Assembly: GCF_018614075.1 (NCBI RefSeq)
Contig: NZ_JAGGOZ010000062.1
Span: forward strand, 3,104-67,103
Direction: 5' to 3'
Source: Streptomyces sp. ISL-94
GTDB lineage: Bacteria; Actinomycetota; Actinomycetes; Streptomycetales; Streptomycetaceae
DNA: 64,000 nt
Positions 38,242 through 46,770 of this stretch are shown here, piece by piece. The position numbers and the translations under genes are program-made. The notes beneath the pieces are model-generated. The model was not told the origin of the DNA. It did not search any database and was given only the letters and a program-made list of their open reading frames with translations. Numbering within the stretch: the first letter of the stretch is position 1; each line of letters begins with the position of its first letter.

Positions 38242-39048
38242 GTGCCAGTGCAGTCACAGCCAGTCGAGTCGGAGTTCGTGGCGGTACGCCGGCACGAGGG
38301 CGGGGTCACGGAGCTGGTCCTGGACCGCCCCAAGGCGATGAACGCGGTGTCCACGCAGATGGCCCGCGCCATCGGGGCTGCCTGCGCCGACCTGGCCGCG
38401 GACGCTTCCGTACGGGTGGTCGTGCTCTCCTCCACCGCGGAACGGGCGTTCTGCGTCGGTGCGGACCTCAAGGAGCGGAACTCGCTGTCGGATGCCGAGC
38501 TGGTGCGGCAGCGGCCGACCACGCGGGGGGCGTACGGGGGCGTGCTGGAGCTGCCGATGCCCACGATCGCCGCCGTGCACGGCTTCGCGCTGGGCGGCGG
38601 CTTCGAGCTGGCCCTGGCCTGCGATGTGATCGTCGCCGACGAGACGGCCGTGGTCGGCCTGCCCGAGGTGTCGGTGGGCGTGATCCCGGGCGGCGGCGGC
38701 ACGCAGCTGCTGCCGCGCCGGGTGGGGGCGGCGCGGGCAGCCGAGCTGATCTTCACGGCGCGCCGGGTGGAGGCGGCCGAGGCGCTGTCCCTGGGCCTGG
38801 TGGACTCGGTGGTTCCCGCGGGCGAGGACCGGGAGCAGGCCCTGGCGCTGGCGGCCCGGATGGCGGCGAACTCCCCGGTGGGCCTGCGGGCGGCCAAGCG
38901 GGCACTGCGGCTGGGGCACGGGATGGACCTCACGGCCGGTCTGGAGATCGAGGACGCGGCCTGGCGGACGGTGGCCTTCTCCGGCGACCGGGCGGAGGGC
39001 GTGGCGGCGTTCAACGAGAAGCGCAAGCCGAACTGGCCCGGGCAGTAG
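38242..39048 (+). CDS. enoyl-CoA hydratase/isomerase family protein
   Basis: This 268-aa crotonase has both oxyanion-hole regions: CVGADLKE in the first and HGFALGGGFELALACD in the second. The Glu residues in the GLPEVSVGVIPGGGGTQ block sit where hydratases carry a catalytic acid. The C-terminal helices (SPVGLRAAKRAL, EGVAAFNEKRKP) are typical. The start is GTG at 38242 with GGGAGGG upstream, 23 bp after the cyclase stop, so the two are probably co-transcribed. The likely role is fatty or branched-chain acyl-CoA degradation; the exact substrate is not shown. Confidence 0.9.
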   Translation: MPVQSQPVESEFVAVRRHEGGVTELVLDRPKAMNAVSTQMARAIGAACADLAADASVRVVVLSSTAERAFCVGADLKERNSLSDAELVRQRPTTRGAYGGVLELPMPTIAAVHGFALGGGFELALACDVIVADETAVVGLPEVSVGVIPGGGGTQLLPRRVGAARAAELIFTARRVEAAEALSLGLVDSVVPAGEDREQALALAARMAANSPVGLRAAKRALRLGHGMDLTAGLEIEDAAWRTVAFSGDRAEGVAAFNEKRKPNWPGQ

Positions 39049-39140
39049 CGGGGGGCTGCCGCTTACGGCCCGTGATCTTGCTGTCACCGAAAGCCGCGCC
39101 AATTATCACTAAATCGGACAAACTTCCCTAACCTGGGGTG

Positions 39141-40256
39141 ATGGGAGTCGACGGGCGGCTGCGAGCCGTGGTGGGCCTCGCGCAGGCGATGGCCGCGGCC
39201 AACGCTCCGCGGGACAGTGTGCGGGCGGCCGCGCGGGGCGCGCGGGTGGCCCTGGACGGCTCCTTCGCCGCGATCTCCGCCTGGGAGCGCGAGCGCGGGC
39301 GCCTGCGGGTGCTCGTGAACGAGGGGGAGCGGCGGCCCGGGGAGGTGGAGTTCCCCGAGGACGAGTCCTACCCGGTGCACGACTTCCCCGAGATCACCGA
39401 ATTCCTGCACGAGCGGTGGGCGGGCGGCGGCGGCCCGCACGCCTGGGTGGAGAACGCGGTCGGCGACCGGCCGGGCCGGCGGGGCGAGGCCCTGCGGCGG
39501 CGCGGTCGCGGGACCTGCGTGGTCGCGCCGGTGGTGCTGAGCGGGCGGGCCTGGGGCGAGCTGTACGTCGCCCGGGACGAAGGGCTGCCCGACTTCGACG
39601 AGGACGACGCGGAGTTCGCGACCGTGCTGGCCGCCGTGGTCGCGGCCGGGCTCGCGCAGAACGAGCGGCTGGAGGAGGCCCGGCGGCTCGCCTTCACCGA
39701 CCCGCTGACCGGGCTCGCGAACCGGCGGGCCGTCGACATGCGGCTCGACGAGGCACTGGAGGAGCACCGGCGGACGGGGGTCGTGGTGAGCCTCGTCGTC
39801 TGCGACCTGAACGGCCTGAAGAAGGTCAACGACACCCTGGGCCACGCCATGGGCGACCGGCTGCTGGAGCGCTTCGGGTCGGTGCTGAGCCTGTGCGGGG
39901 CCATACTGCCGGGTGCGCTGGTGGCGCGGCTGGGCGGTGACGAGTTCTGCCTGGTCGGGGTCGGGCCGACGGCGGACGAGGTCGTACGGGTCACCGAGGA
40001 GGTGTGCGCGCGGGCCGCGGAGCTGGAGCTGGGGGAGGGGGTGGCCTGCGGGGTGGCGTCCACCGGGGATCCGATCGGGCTGGTGAAGTCCTCCCGGCGG
40101 CTGTTCCGCCTCGCCGACGCCGCGCAGTACAAGGCGAAGGCGGCCCGCTCGGCGAAGCCGGTCGTCGCGGGGCGCGACACCGCGGTGGTCCGCCTGGCCG
40201 ACGCCGCCGCCGAAGCCGCCTCGGGCGAACGCCGCCGGTTCCGAGGCCGCCCATGA
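39141..40256 (+). CDS. GAF-GGDEF diguanylate cyclase
   Basis: This 371-aa protein is predicted to make cyclic di-GMP. An N-terminal GAF-like sensor domain (~1-180) precedes the linker helix and DPLTGLANRRA, which opens the GGDEF domain. The active site is an intact RLGGDEFCLVG. The inhibitory I-site RxxD, normally five residues before GGDEF, is absent (PGALVARLGGDEF), so product feedback through that site is unlikely. There is no EAL domain. The ATG at 39141 is directly preceded by an in-frame GTG at 39138 and no ribosome site is visible, so a leaderless transcript is possible. Cyclic di-GMP controls development in Streptomyces through BldD. Confidence 0.9.
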   Translation: MGVDGRLRAVVGLAQAMAAANAPRDSVRAAARGARVALDGSFAAISAWERERGRLRVLVNEGERRPGEVEFPEDESYPVHDFPEITEFLHERWAGGGGPHAWVENAVGDRPGRRGEALRRRGRGTCVVAPVVLSGRAWGELYVARDEGLPDFDEDDAEFATVLAAVVAAGLAQNERLEEARRLAFTDPLTGLANRRAVDMRLDEALEEHRRTGVVVSLVVCDLNGLKKVNDTLGHAMGDRLLERFGSVLSLCGAILPGALVARLGGDEFCLVGVGPTADEVVRVTEEVCARAAELELGEGVACGVASTGDPIGLVKSSRRLFRLADAAQYKAKAARSAKPVVAGRDTAVVRLADAAAEAASGERRRFRGRP

Positions 40257-40682
40257 CGGCCCCGCGTCCCCAGGCCCCCTGCGGGTCCGCGTCCTGGGGC
40301 TCTGCCCCAGCCCCCGCGCCTCCATCGCCGGCGGGGCTGCTGGTGGCTGCTGCCGTCCGTTTGGCGCGGGAGCCGGGCGTCGGCCGAATCAAACCCCGCC
40401 GGCGATGGAGGCGCGGGGGGCGGGGCGGGGCCCCAGGCTCTGGCCCGCACGCGGGCTGTGGCATCGGCCGAATCAAGCCTCGTCGGCGTTTGAGGCGCGG
40501 GGTGCGGGGCGGAAGCCCCGGCGGTGACCCGCAAGGGGGGCGCGCCCGGCCCGTTCAGCCTCGCCGGCGATCGGGGCGCTGGGCGGGCCCGGTGGACATG
40601 CCCCGCAGGGGGGAGGTGGCTGTTCCGGGGCCCGGGCCGGGAGGGGGTGACATGAAGCGATTCAATCCGTAGGGTGCTGAAT
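40257..40682. repeat. intergenic palindromic repeat cluster upstream of hutH
   Basis: This 426-bp gap contains four copies of a 26-bp element with a GCCGGCGATGGAGGCGCGGG-like core. Copy 1 (40311-40336, minus) and copy 2 (40394-40419, plus) are perfect reverse complements. Copy 3 (40477-40502) and copy 4 (40558-40583) are diverged direct copies. Copies 2 and 3 share the preceding CGGCCGAATCAA and the following GGGGCGG, giving ~50-bp direct repeats. No coding signal is visible. Similar elements are scattered between Streptomyces genes. Copy 1 and copy 2 can fold into a long hairpin that could end transcription from the GGDEF gene. Confidence 0.75.
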
Positions 40683-42230
40683 ATGGATATGCACACTGTC
40701 GTAGTGGGGACCTCCGGGACCACCGCCGAGGACGTCATCGCCGTCGCCCGCGGCAACGCACGGGTCGAGCTGTCCGGCGAGGCCCTCGACGCGCTCGCCC
40801 GCGCCCGCGAGATCGTCGACGCGCTCGCCGCCAAGCCCGAGCCCGTCTACGGGGTGTCCACCGGGTTCGGCGCGCTCGCCTCCCGCCACATCAGCCCCGA
40901 GCTGCGCGCCCAGCTCCAGCGCAACATCGTCCGCTCGCACGCCGCCGGCATGGGCCCGCGCGTCGAGCGGGAGGTCGTCCGCGCGCTGATGTTCCTGCGG
41001 CTCAAGACCGTCGCCTCCGGGCACACCGGCGTGCGCCCCTCCGTCGCCCAGACCATGGCCGACGTGCTGAACGCCGGCATCACCCCCGTCGTCCACGAGT
41101 ACGGCTCCCTCGGCTGCTCCGGCGACCTCGCGCCGCTCTCCCACTGCGCGCTCGCGCTCATGGGCGAGGGTGACGCCGAGGGCCCGGACGGGATCGTCCG
41201 CCCCGCCGGCGAGCTGCTCGCCGAGGCCGGCATCGAGCCCGTCGAGCTCCGCGAGAAGGAGGGCCTCGCCCTCCTCAACGGCACCGACGGCATGCTCGGC
41301 ATGCTGATCATGGCCCTCGCCGACCTCGGCAAGCTCTACACCTCCGCCGACATCACCGCCGCGCTGACGCTGGAGGCCCTGCTCGGCACCGAGAAGGTAC
41401 TCCAGCCCGAGTTGCACGCCATCCGCCCGCACCCCGGCCAGGGCGCCTCCGCCGCCAACATGGCCGCCGTCCTGAAGGGCTCCGGCCTCACCGGGCACTT
41501 CCAGGAGGAGTCCGCCCCGCGCGTGCAGGACGCCTACTCCGTGCGCTGCGCGCCGCAGGTGGCCGGCGCCGGCCGCGACACCATGGCGCACGCCGCCCTG
41601 GTGGCCTCCCGCGAGCTGGCCGCCGCCGTGGACAACCCGGTGGTCCTGCCCGACGGGCGCGTGGAGTCGAACGGCAACTTCCACGGCGCCCCGGTCGCGT
41701 ACGTCCTGGACTTCCTGGCCATCGCCGCCGCCGACCTCGGCTCCATCGCCGAGCGGCGCACCGACCGGCTGCTCGACAAGAACCGCTCGCACGGCCTGCC
41801 GCCCTTCCTCGCGGACGACGCCGGCGTGGACTCCGGTCTGATGATCGCCCAGTACACGCAGGCCGCCCTGGTCAGTGAGATGAAGCGGCTCGCGGTGCCG
41901 GCCTCCGCCGACTCGATCCCCTCCTCCGCCATGCAGGAGGACCACGTCTCGATGGGGTGGTCGGCCGCGCGCAAGCTCCGTACGGCGGTCGACAACCTGA
42001 CCCGGATCATCGCCATCGAGCTGTACGCGGCCACCCGCGCCATCGAGCTGCGCCACGGGCTGACCGCGGCCCCGGCCAGCCGGGCGGCGATCGAGGCCGC
42101 CCGCGCGGCGGGCGTGCAGGGCCCGGGGCCGGATCGTTTCCTCGCGCCTGACCTGGCCGCCGCTGACGAGTTCGTCCGTACGGGCGCTCTCGTCGCCGCG
42201 GTGGAAGGCGTGACGGGCCCGCTGGCCTGA
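40683..42230 (+). CDS. hutH: histidine ammonia-lyase
   Basis: This 515-aa enzyme deaminates histidine to urocanate, the first step of histidine use. The MIO cofactor segment is GSLGCSGDLAPLSH; the usual Ala of the Ala-Ser-Gly triad is Cys, as in other Streptomyces HutH proteins. Other conserved parts are YGVSTGFGALA, NGTDGML, HAIRPHPGQ, the QDAYSVRCAPQV block, and the SIPSSAMQEDHVSMG loop near the C-terminus. The start is the ATG at 40683, matching the MDMHTVVVGTSG start of Streptomyces orthologues; GTG at 40674 is an alternative. The upstream repeat cluster leaves little room for a promoter except just before the gene. A bidirectional hairpin follows. Confidence 0.95.
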   Translation: MDMHTVVVGTSGTTAEDVIAVARGNARVELSGEALDALARAREIVDALAAKPEPVYGVSTGFGALASRHISPELRAQLQRNIVRSHAAGMGPRVEREVVRALMFLRLKTVASGHTGVRPSVAQTMADVLNAGITPVVHEYGSLGCSGDLAPLSHCALALMGEGDAEGPDGIVRPAGELLAEAGIEPVELREKEGLALLNGTDGMLGMLIMALADLGKLYTSADITAALTLEALLGTEKVLQPELHAIRPHPGQGASAANMAAVLKGSGLTGHFQEESAPRVQDAYSVRCAPQVAGAGRDTMAHAALVASRELAAAVDNPVVLPDGRVESNGNFHGAPVAYVLDFLAIAAADLGSIAERRTDRLLDKNRSHGLPPFLADDAGVDSGLMIAQYTQAALVSEMKRLAVPASADSIPSSAMQEDHVSMGWSAARKLRTAVDNLTRIIAIELYAATRAIELRHGLTAAPASRAAIEAARAAGVQGPGPDRFLAPDLAAADEFVRTGALVAAVEGVTGPLA

Positions 42231-42248
42231 CGGAGTCGACACCGCAGC

Positions 42249-42280
42249 CGAAGGGCCGTCCCGACCGGGGCGGCCCTTCG
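42249..42280. terminator. bidirectional terminator, hutH / sortase substrate
   Basis: A 14-bp stem (42249-42262 with 42267-42280) with one G-T pair and a GACC loop lies between the convergent genes. Confidence 0.7.
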
Positions 42281-42293
42281 CCGTGCGCGGGCC

Positions 42294-42617
42294 CTACAGG
42301 GCGCGGGAGCGGCGTACCGAGAACGTGACGAAGCCGGCCCCGATGCCGAGGCAGACCGTACCGCCCAGGAGGTACGGGGTGGTATCGGTCGAGCCGGTGT
42401 CGGCGAGCGAGAGCGGAACCGGCTGGGAGCCCGTCTGGGTCCGTGGCCCGGCCGCGGGCGCGGCACTGTCGGCGCTCGCGGCGTTCGCGGCGGCGGGGAC
42501 GCCCGAAGGGCCTCCTGCGGCCCCGGGCGCGGTCGCATTGGCCGAGGGCACGAACCAGAGGGCGCCGAGGAGGGTGGTCGCTCCGAGAGCGGTGAGCAGC
42601 GGACGGCGTGCGGACAC
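42294..42617 (-). CDS. small LAxTG-type sortase-anchored surface protein
   Basis: This 107-aa protein has a signal peptide (LLTALGATTLLGALWF, ANA cleavage site) and a short Ala/Pro/Ser-rich mature region. It ends with a classic sorting signal: LADTG, then the membrane segment YLLGGTVCLGIGAGFVTFSV, then RRSRAL. LAxTG is the motif cut by class E sortases of high-GC actinobacteria, so the mature ~50-residue chain should be linked to the cell wall. The start is GTG at 42617 after AAGGGGGA. The mature part is too small and low-complexity to suggest a function. Confidence 0.8.
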   Translation of the reverse strand: MSARRPLLTALGATTLLGALWFVPSANATAPGAAGGPSGVPAAANAASADSAAPAAGPRTQTGSQPVPLSLADTGSTDTTPYLLGGTVCLGIGAGFVTFSVRRSRAL

Positions 42618-42724
42618 GGTGCGATCCCCCTTGTGGCAGCAGTGAATTGGCCGTGTGCGGTGATGCTACGGAAAGGGGCGGGTCGTGGGAAAGCCGGGGG
42701 TTCCGCGGGCTTACTCTCCGTCGT

Positions 42725-43066
42725 ATGAACCCTTCTGAGACATCACGATTCATCCGCCTTCGGGTGGATTTGGTACTGGAGGTTCCGGATCCGGATGCAC
42801 TGACCGGAGCGGCCCTCACCCACATCGAGGCCGACGAGTTCATGCCGGAGGAGGAGCGCGGCCACGCCGAGTCCGCCGTCCGCGAGGACGAATCGGAGGC
42901 CCTCGCCTACCTGGTCGACCCCACTGACCTGGTCGCGGAGATCCCCGGCGTGGAGCTGGCGCAGGCCTCATGGAGCAGCGAGCCCGTGGAATACGACCCC
43001 GAGTCCATGGAGTGGGACCTCGACGAGGAAGATGGGGACTTCGACGAAGAAACCGGCAACGCCTGA
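42725..43066 (+). CDS. acidic hypothetical protein
   Basis: This 113-aa protein begins MNPSETSRFIRLRVDLVLEV and has a strongly acidic C-terminus (WDLDEEDGDFDEETGNA). It has no signal peptide or membrane segment. The ATG at 42725 is the first sensible start; the upstream in-frame extension runs through the divergent promoter of the surface protein gene. Conserved hypothetical proteins of this kind occur beside hutH in Streptomyces. Function is unknown. Confidence 0.75.
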   Translation: MNPSETSRFIRLRVDLVLEVPDPDALTGAALTHIEADEFMPEEERGHAESAVREDESEALAYLVDPTDLVAEIPGVELAQASWSSEPVEYDPESMEWDLDEEDGDFDEETGNA

Positions 43067-43134
43067 CCGTGTGGTAGCCCACATCCCACCGGAATGTGGA
43101 ACCGACCCGCGCCGTTAACGCGTTGTCAGGACGA

Positions 43135-43158
43135 GGCAGGGGGGCGTTTCCCCCTGCC
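43135..43158 (+). terminator. hairpin between acidic protein gene and L,D-transpeptidase
   Basis: A 9-bp G/C stem (43135-43143 with 43150-43158) has a CGTTT-containing loop, and a second short CCGGGG-type stem follows near 43165-43190. It could terminate the upstream gene or lie in the leader of the next one. Confidence 0.4.
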
Positions 43159-43211
43159 CGGCCAACCCCGGGACGGCAGCCCCGGGGTTTCCGGCAACGA
43201 TGGAGTGGCGT

Positions 43212-44468
43212 GTGAGGACGGACAGCAAGCGGCGGAAAAGGTCCCTGGTGGCTGTATCCGCCGTGCTCGGCGGTGTACTGATGCTCGCGGCGTGCGGTGG
43301 CGAAGACGACGGGAAGCCGGGCGCAGCCGAGACCAGCAAGTCCCAGGCGGAGGTCGACGCGGCGGCGGCCAAGGACGCCTCCAAGGCCCGAATAACGATC
43401 ACGCCGAAGGACGGCGCCACCAACGTCGGCCTCAACGACGCGACGAACGTCGCCGTCAGCGACGGCACGCTCACCAGCGTCGAGCTGAAGACCTCCGAAG
43501 GCACGGCCGTGGCCGGCAAGATCGCGGCCGACGGCAAGAGCTGGAAGCCCGACGCGGCGCTGAAGCGCTCCACCAAGTACGCCCTGTCGGCGACGGCGAA
43601 GGACGCCGGCGGCCGCGAGGCGCACGAGAACGCCTCCTTCACCACGGTCTCCCCGGAGAACAGCTTCGTCGGCTCGTTCATCCCGGACGAGGGCCAGACC
43701 GTCGGCGTGGGCATGCCGGTCTCCATCACCTTCAACAAGCCGATCAAGGACCAGAAGGCCGTCCAGGCCGCCATCTCCGTCACCTCCAGCAGCGGCCAGG
43801 AAATCGTCGGCCACTGGTTCGGCTCGCAGCGGCTGGACTTCCGCCCGGAGCAGTACTGGCAGGCGAACTCCACCGTCACGCTGAAGCTGGCGCTGGAGGG
43901 TGTCCAGGGCGCTCCCGGCGTCCAGGGCGTCCAGAACAAGACCGTCACCTTCAAGATCGGCCGGAGCCAGGTCTCCACGGTCGACGCGAAGTCGAAGAAG
44001 ATGACGGTCACCCGGGACGGCGCGGTCCTCAAGACCATCCCGATCTCGGCGGGCTCCCCGGAGAACCCGACGTACAACGGCCAGATGGTGATCTCCGAGA
44101 AGTTCAAGGAGACCCGGATGGACGGTTCCACCGTCGGCTTCAAGAACGAAGAGGGCAAGGGCGAGTACGACATCAAGGACGTACCGCACGCGATGCGCCT
44201 GTCGACCTCCGGCACCTTCATCCACGGCAACTACTGGGGCTCGGACTCGATCTTCGGCAGTGTCAACACCAGCCACGGCTGTGTCGGCCTGAACGACGCC
44301 AAGGGCGCGAACGACCCGAACCAGCCGGCCGCCTGGTTCTACGACAACTCGCTCATCGGCGACGTGGTCACCGTCGTCAACTCCCCGGACAAGACCGTCA
44401 AGCCGGACAACGGCCTCAACGGCTGGAACATGAGCTGGGCGGAGTGGAAGGCCGGCGCGGCCGTCTGA
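43212..44468 (+). CDS. lipoprotein L,D-transpeptidase (YkuD domain)
   Basis: This ~418-aa protein makes 3-3 peptidoglycan cross-links outside the cell. A lipoprotein signal peptide ends in the lipobox LAAC followed by a Gly/Asp/Glu stretch. Two Ig-like (Big_5-type) domains span ~50-240. The YkuD catalytic domain follows, with the signature GTFIHGNYWG ... VNTSHGCVGLN, where the Cys is the nucleophile and the His residues complete the site. A C-terminal Trp-rich extension (NGWNMSWAEWKAG) resembles that of mycobacterial LdtMt2-type enzymes. The start is taken as GTG at 43212 with GGAG 6 nt before it; ATG at 43200 is in frame. A strong terminator follows. Confidence 0.9.
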   Translation: MRTDSKRRKRSLVAVSAVLGGVLMLAACGGEDDGKPGAAETSKSQAEVDAAAAKDASKARITITPKDGATNVGLNDATNVAVSDGTLTSVELKTSEGTAVAGKIAADGKSWKPDAALKRSTKYALSATAKDAGGREAHENASFTTVSPENSFVGSFIPDEGQTVGVGMPVSITFNKPIKDQKAVQAAISVTSSSGQEIVGHWFGSQRLDFRPEQYWQANSTVTLKLALEGVQGAPGVQGVQNKTVTFKIGRSQVSTVDAKSKKMTVTRDGAVLKTIPISAGSPENPTYNGQMVISEKFKETRMDGSTVGFKNEEGKGEYDIKDVPHAMRLSTSGTFIHGNYWGSDSIFGSVNTSHGCVGLNDAKGANDPNQPAAWFYDNSLIGDVVTVVNSPDKTVKPDNGLNGWNMSWAEWKAGAAV

Positions 44469-44494
44469 TCCGCCCGACCCGCGCGACCTCCTGA

Positions 44495-44539
44495 AGACGG
44501 ACGGCGGGGAGCCCCTCACGGGCTCCCCGCCGTCCGTCT
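44495..44539. terminator. bidirectional terminator, L,D-transpeptidase / XRE regulator
   Basis: A perfect 20-bp stem (44495-44514 with 44520-44539) with a 5-nt loop sits between the convergent genes. Confidence 0.85.
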
Positions 44540-44587
44540 GTCGTCGTGCGGCCCTTCCAGGATCCGGGTCGGCAGCGGGCCCCTCGG

Positions 44588-45508
44588 CTAGGAGGCGGCC
44601 GGGGCAACCGGTACAGCCGGGACAGCAGGTGCGGCCGTGGCGGTCTGGCCGGGTGGGGCCGCCGACGGGGAACTCCACGACGCCAGCAGGCGCAGGGCGT
44701 CCTCGGACGGCGAACCCGGTGCCGGGTGGAAGGTGACCAGGCACTGCTCCGGATCGCCCGGGAGCGTCAGCGTCTCGAAATGCAGGTCCAGCGCGCCCAC
44801 CAGCGGATGCCGCAGCTTCTTCAGCCCGTGCGTCTTGTCCGCCACCGTGTGCGCCGCCCACAGCCGCCGGAACTCCTCGTTCTTCACCGACAGCTCCCCG
44901 ACCAGCGCCGACAGCCGCTCGTCGTCCGGGTGCCGGCCCGCGTACATGCGCAGATTGCTTACCACCTCGCAGGCCCGGCACTCCCATTCCGCGTACAGCT
45001 CCGCCGTCGCCGGGTCCAGGAACACCAGCCGCACCAGGTTCCGCTCCTGCGGCGGCAGCGCCCCGAAGTCCCCGAACACCGCGGCCGCCAGCCGGTTCCA
45101 GCCGATGACGTCCTGGCGCCGCCCCACGAGGTACGCCGGTACGCCGTCCATCGCGTCCAGCAGGGCCCGCAGTTCCGGCCGGACCTGCTGGGGGCGGTGG
45201 CTCTGGCGGCGCCTGCGCGGAGTCGGGCGCGCCAGGTGCATCAGGTGCGACTGCTCGGTCGCGGTCAGCCGCAGCGCCCGCGCGATCGCCTCCAGGACCT
45301 CCGTGGAGACGTTGTGCCCGGCGCCCTGCTCCAGGCGCGTGTAGTACGCGACCGACACCCCCGCCAGCTGCGCCAGTTCCTCGCGGCGCAGCCCTGGGAC
45401 GCGCCGGCGGCGCCCGTAGTCCGGCAGGCCCACGTCCTCGGGGCGCAGCCGCGCGCGGCGGGAGCGGAGGAACTCGCCGAGACATGCGCCGTGATCAAGC
45501 TGGTCCAT
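44588..45508 (-). CDS. XRE-family regulator with MmyB-type ligand domain
   Basis: This 306-aa regulator has an N-terminal helix-turn-helix (LGEFLRSRRARLRPEDVG ... VPGLRREELAQLAGVS ... YYTRLEQG). It is followed by a PAS-like MmyB ligand-binding domain (~105-270) with the family landmarks VIGWN, FGDF, RNLVRLVF, EWE and the late GDPEQCLVTFHPAPGSPSEDAL block. The C-terminus is an Ala/Pro tail. The ATG at 45508 fits the start of the DNA-binding domain. Regulators of this type commonly sit divergent from the oxidoreductase they control, as here with the alcohol dehydrogenase at 45724. The ligand is unknown. Confidence 0.9.
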   Translation of the reverse strand: MDQLDHGACLGEFLRSRRARLRPEDVGLPDYGRRRRVPGLRREELAQLAGVSVAYYTRLEQGAGHNVSTEVLEAIARALRLTATEQSHLMHLARPTPRRRRQSHRPQQVRPELRALLDAMDGVPAYLVGRRQDVIGWNRLAAAVFGDFGALPPQERNLVRLVFLDPATAELYAEWECRACEVVSNLRMYAGRHPDDERLSALVGELSVKNEEFRRLWAAHTVADKTHGLKKLRHPLVGALDLHFETLTLPGDPEQCLVTFHPAPGSPSEDALRLLASWSSPSAAPPGQTATAAPAVPAVPVAPAAS

Positions 45509-45546
45509 GGCGCCAGTATCGCCGGGCGGCGGGCCGCCGCGCCGGC

Positions 45547-45574
45547 TTGTTCCTGACCCCGCCAAGGGTAGGTT
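45547..45574 (+). promoter_or_regulatory. candidate promoter of alcohol dehydrogenase gene
   Basis: TTGTTC (45547-45552), a 16-bp spacer and TAGGTT (45569-45574) resemble vegetative -35/-10 boxes. An inverted repeat GTCCT-AGGC-AGGAC (45580-45593) lies directly downstream, a sensible operator position for the divergent XRE regulator. Confidence 0.4.
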
Positions 45575-45723
45575 CGCCAGTCCTAGGCAGGACAGGGGGC
45601 TGGGTGGGCGCCGCCCGGCCCGGCAGTCTGGGCACCGTCACCGCGGCGCGGACGCTCTTCGCGCCGCGGCGGCAATCACCACCCTCATCGTTTGAGAACC
45701 AGCGTCACCGCCGAGGAGCACCC

Positions 45724-46770
45724 ATGTCCGTCACCCAGGTCGCCGCCTACGCCGCCCCCGCCCCCAAGGCCCCGCTGGAGCGCATCACCGTCCCGCGCCG
45801 CCCCGTCGGCGAGTACGACGTCCTCATCGACATCAAGTACGCCGGCATCTGCCATTCCGACATCCACCAGGTCCGCGACGGCTGGGGCGAGGGCATCTAC
45901 CCCATGGTTCCCGGCCACGAGATCGCCGGTGTCGTCACCGAAGTCGGCCCGGGCGTCACCAGGTTCGCGGTCGGGGACCGGGTGGGCGTCGGCTGCTTCG
46001 TCGACTCCTGCCGCGTGTGCGCGTACTGCCTGGCCGGCCAGGAGCACTTCTGCGCCGAGGGCATGACCGGCACCTACAACGCCCTCGACAGGAACGGCGA
46101 GCCCACCTACGGCGGTTACTCCAGCCACGTCGTCGTCGACGAGAACTACACCGTCCGCATCCCCGACGCCCTCCCCCTCGACGCCGCCGCCCCGCTGCTG
46201 TGCGCCGGCATCACCCTCTACTCCCCGCTGCGGCACTGGCAGGCGGGCCCCGGCAAGAAGGTCGCCGTCGTCGGCCTCGGCGGACTCGGCCACATGGGAG
46301 TGAAGATCGCGGCGGCGATGGGCGCGGAAGTGACCGTCCTGTCCCAGTCGCTGCGCAAGAAGGAGGACGGCCTCAAGCTGGGCGCCTCCCACTACTACGC
46401 CACGAACGACGAGACCACCTTCGAGGAGCTGGCCGGCAGCTTCGACCTGATCCTGTCCACCGTCTCCGCGCCGATCGGCCTCGACGCGCACCTCGGCCTG
46501 CTGAAGGTGGACGGCGCCCTGGTGAACGTCGGCGCCCCGGAGGAGCCGGTCTCGCTCAACCTCTTCTCCGTCATCACCGGCCGCAAGACCCTCGCCGGCT
46601 CGATGATCGGCGGCATCGCCGAGACCCAGGAGATGCTGGACTTCTGCGCCGAGCACGGGCTGGGCGCGGAGATCGAACTGATCACCGCGGACCAGGTCAA
46701 CGAGGCATACGAGCGCGTCCTGGCGAGCGACGTCCGCTACCGCTTCGTGATCGACGCGTCGACGATCTGA
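45724..46770 (+). CDS. zinc-dependent alcohol dehydrogenase, YahK/CAD type
   Basis: This 348-aa medium-chain dehydrogenase interconverts aldehydes and alcohols. Catalytic zinc ligands are in AGICHSDIH and VPGHEIAG, and the structural zinc site is CRVCAYCLAGQEHFC. The Rossmann loop is VVGLGGLGHMGVK, followed by SQSLRKKEDG, which favours NADP(H) as in YahK and cinnamyl alcohol dehydrogenases. The ATG at 45724 follows GAGGAGC. The substrate is not evident; the divergent MmyB-type regulator suggests induction by a small aldehyde or fatty ligand. The 3' end abuts a truncated DUF397 gene on the other strand. Confidence 0.93.
   Translation: MSVTQVAAYAAPAPKAPLERITVPRRPVGEYDVLIDIKYAGICHSDIHQVRDGWGEGIYPMVPGHEIAGVVTEVGPGVTRFAVGDRVGVGCFVDSCRVCAYCLAGQEHFCAEGMTGTYNALDRNGEPTYGGYSSHVVVDENYTVRIPDALPLDAAAPLLCAGITLYSPLRHWQAGPGKKVAVVGLGGLGHMGVKIAAAMGAEVTVLSQSLRKKEDGLKLGASHYYATNDETTFEELAGSFDLILSTVSAPIGLDAHLGLLKVDGALVNVGAPEEPVSLNLFSVITGRKTLAGSMIGGIAETQEMLDFCAEHGLGAEIELITADQVNEAYERVLASDVRYRFVIDASTI

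Noticed and set aside
40311..40583. CRISPR or insertion sequence
   Set aside because: Copies are in both orientations, unevenly spaced and diverged; no transposase or cas gene is nearby.
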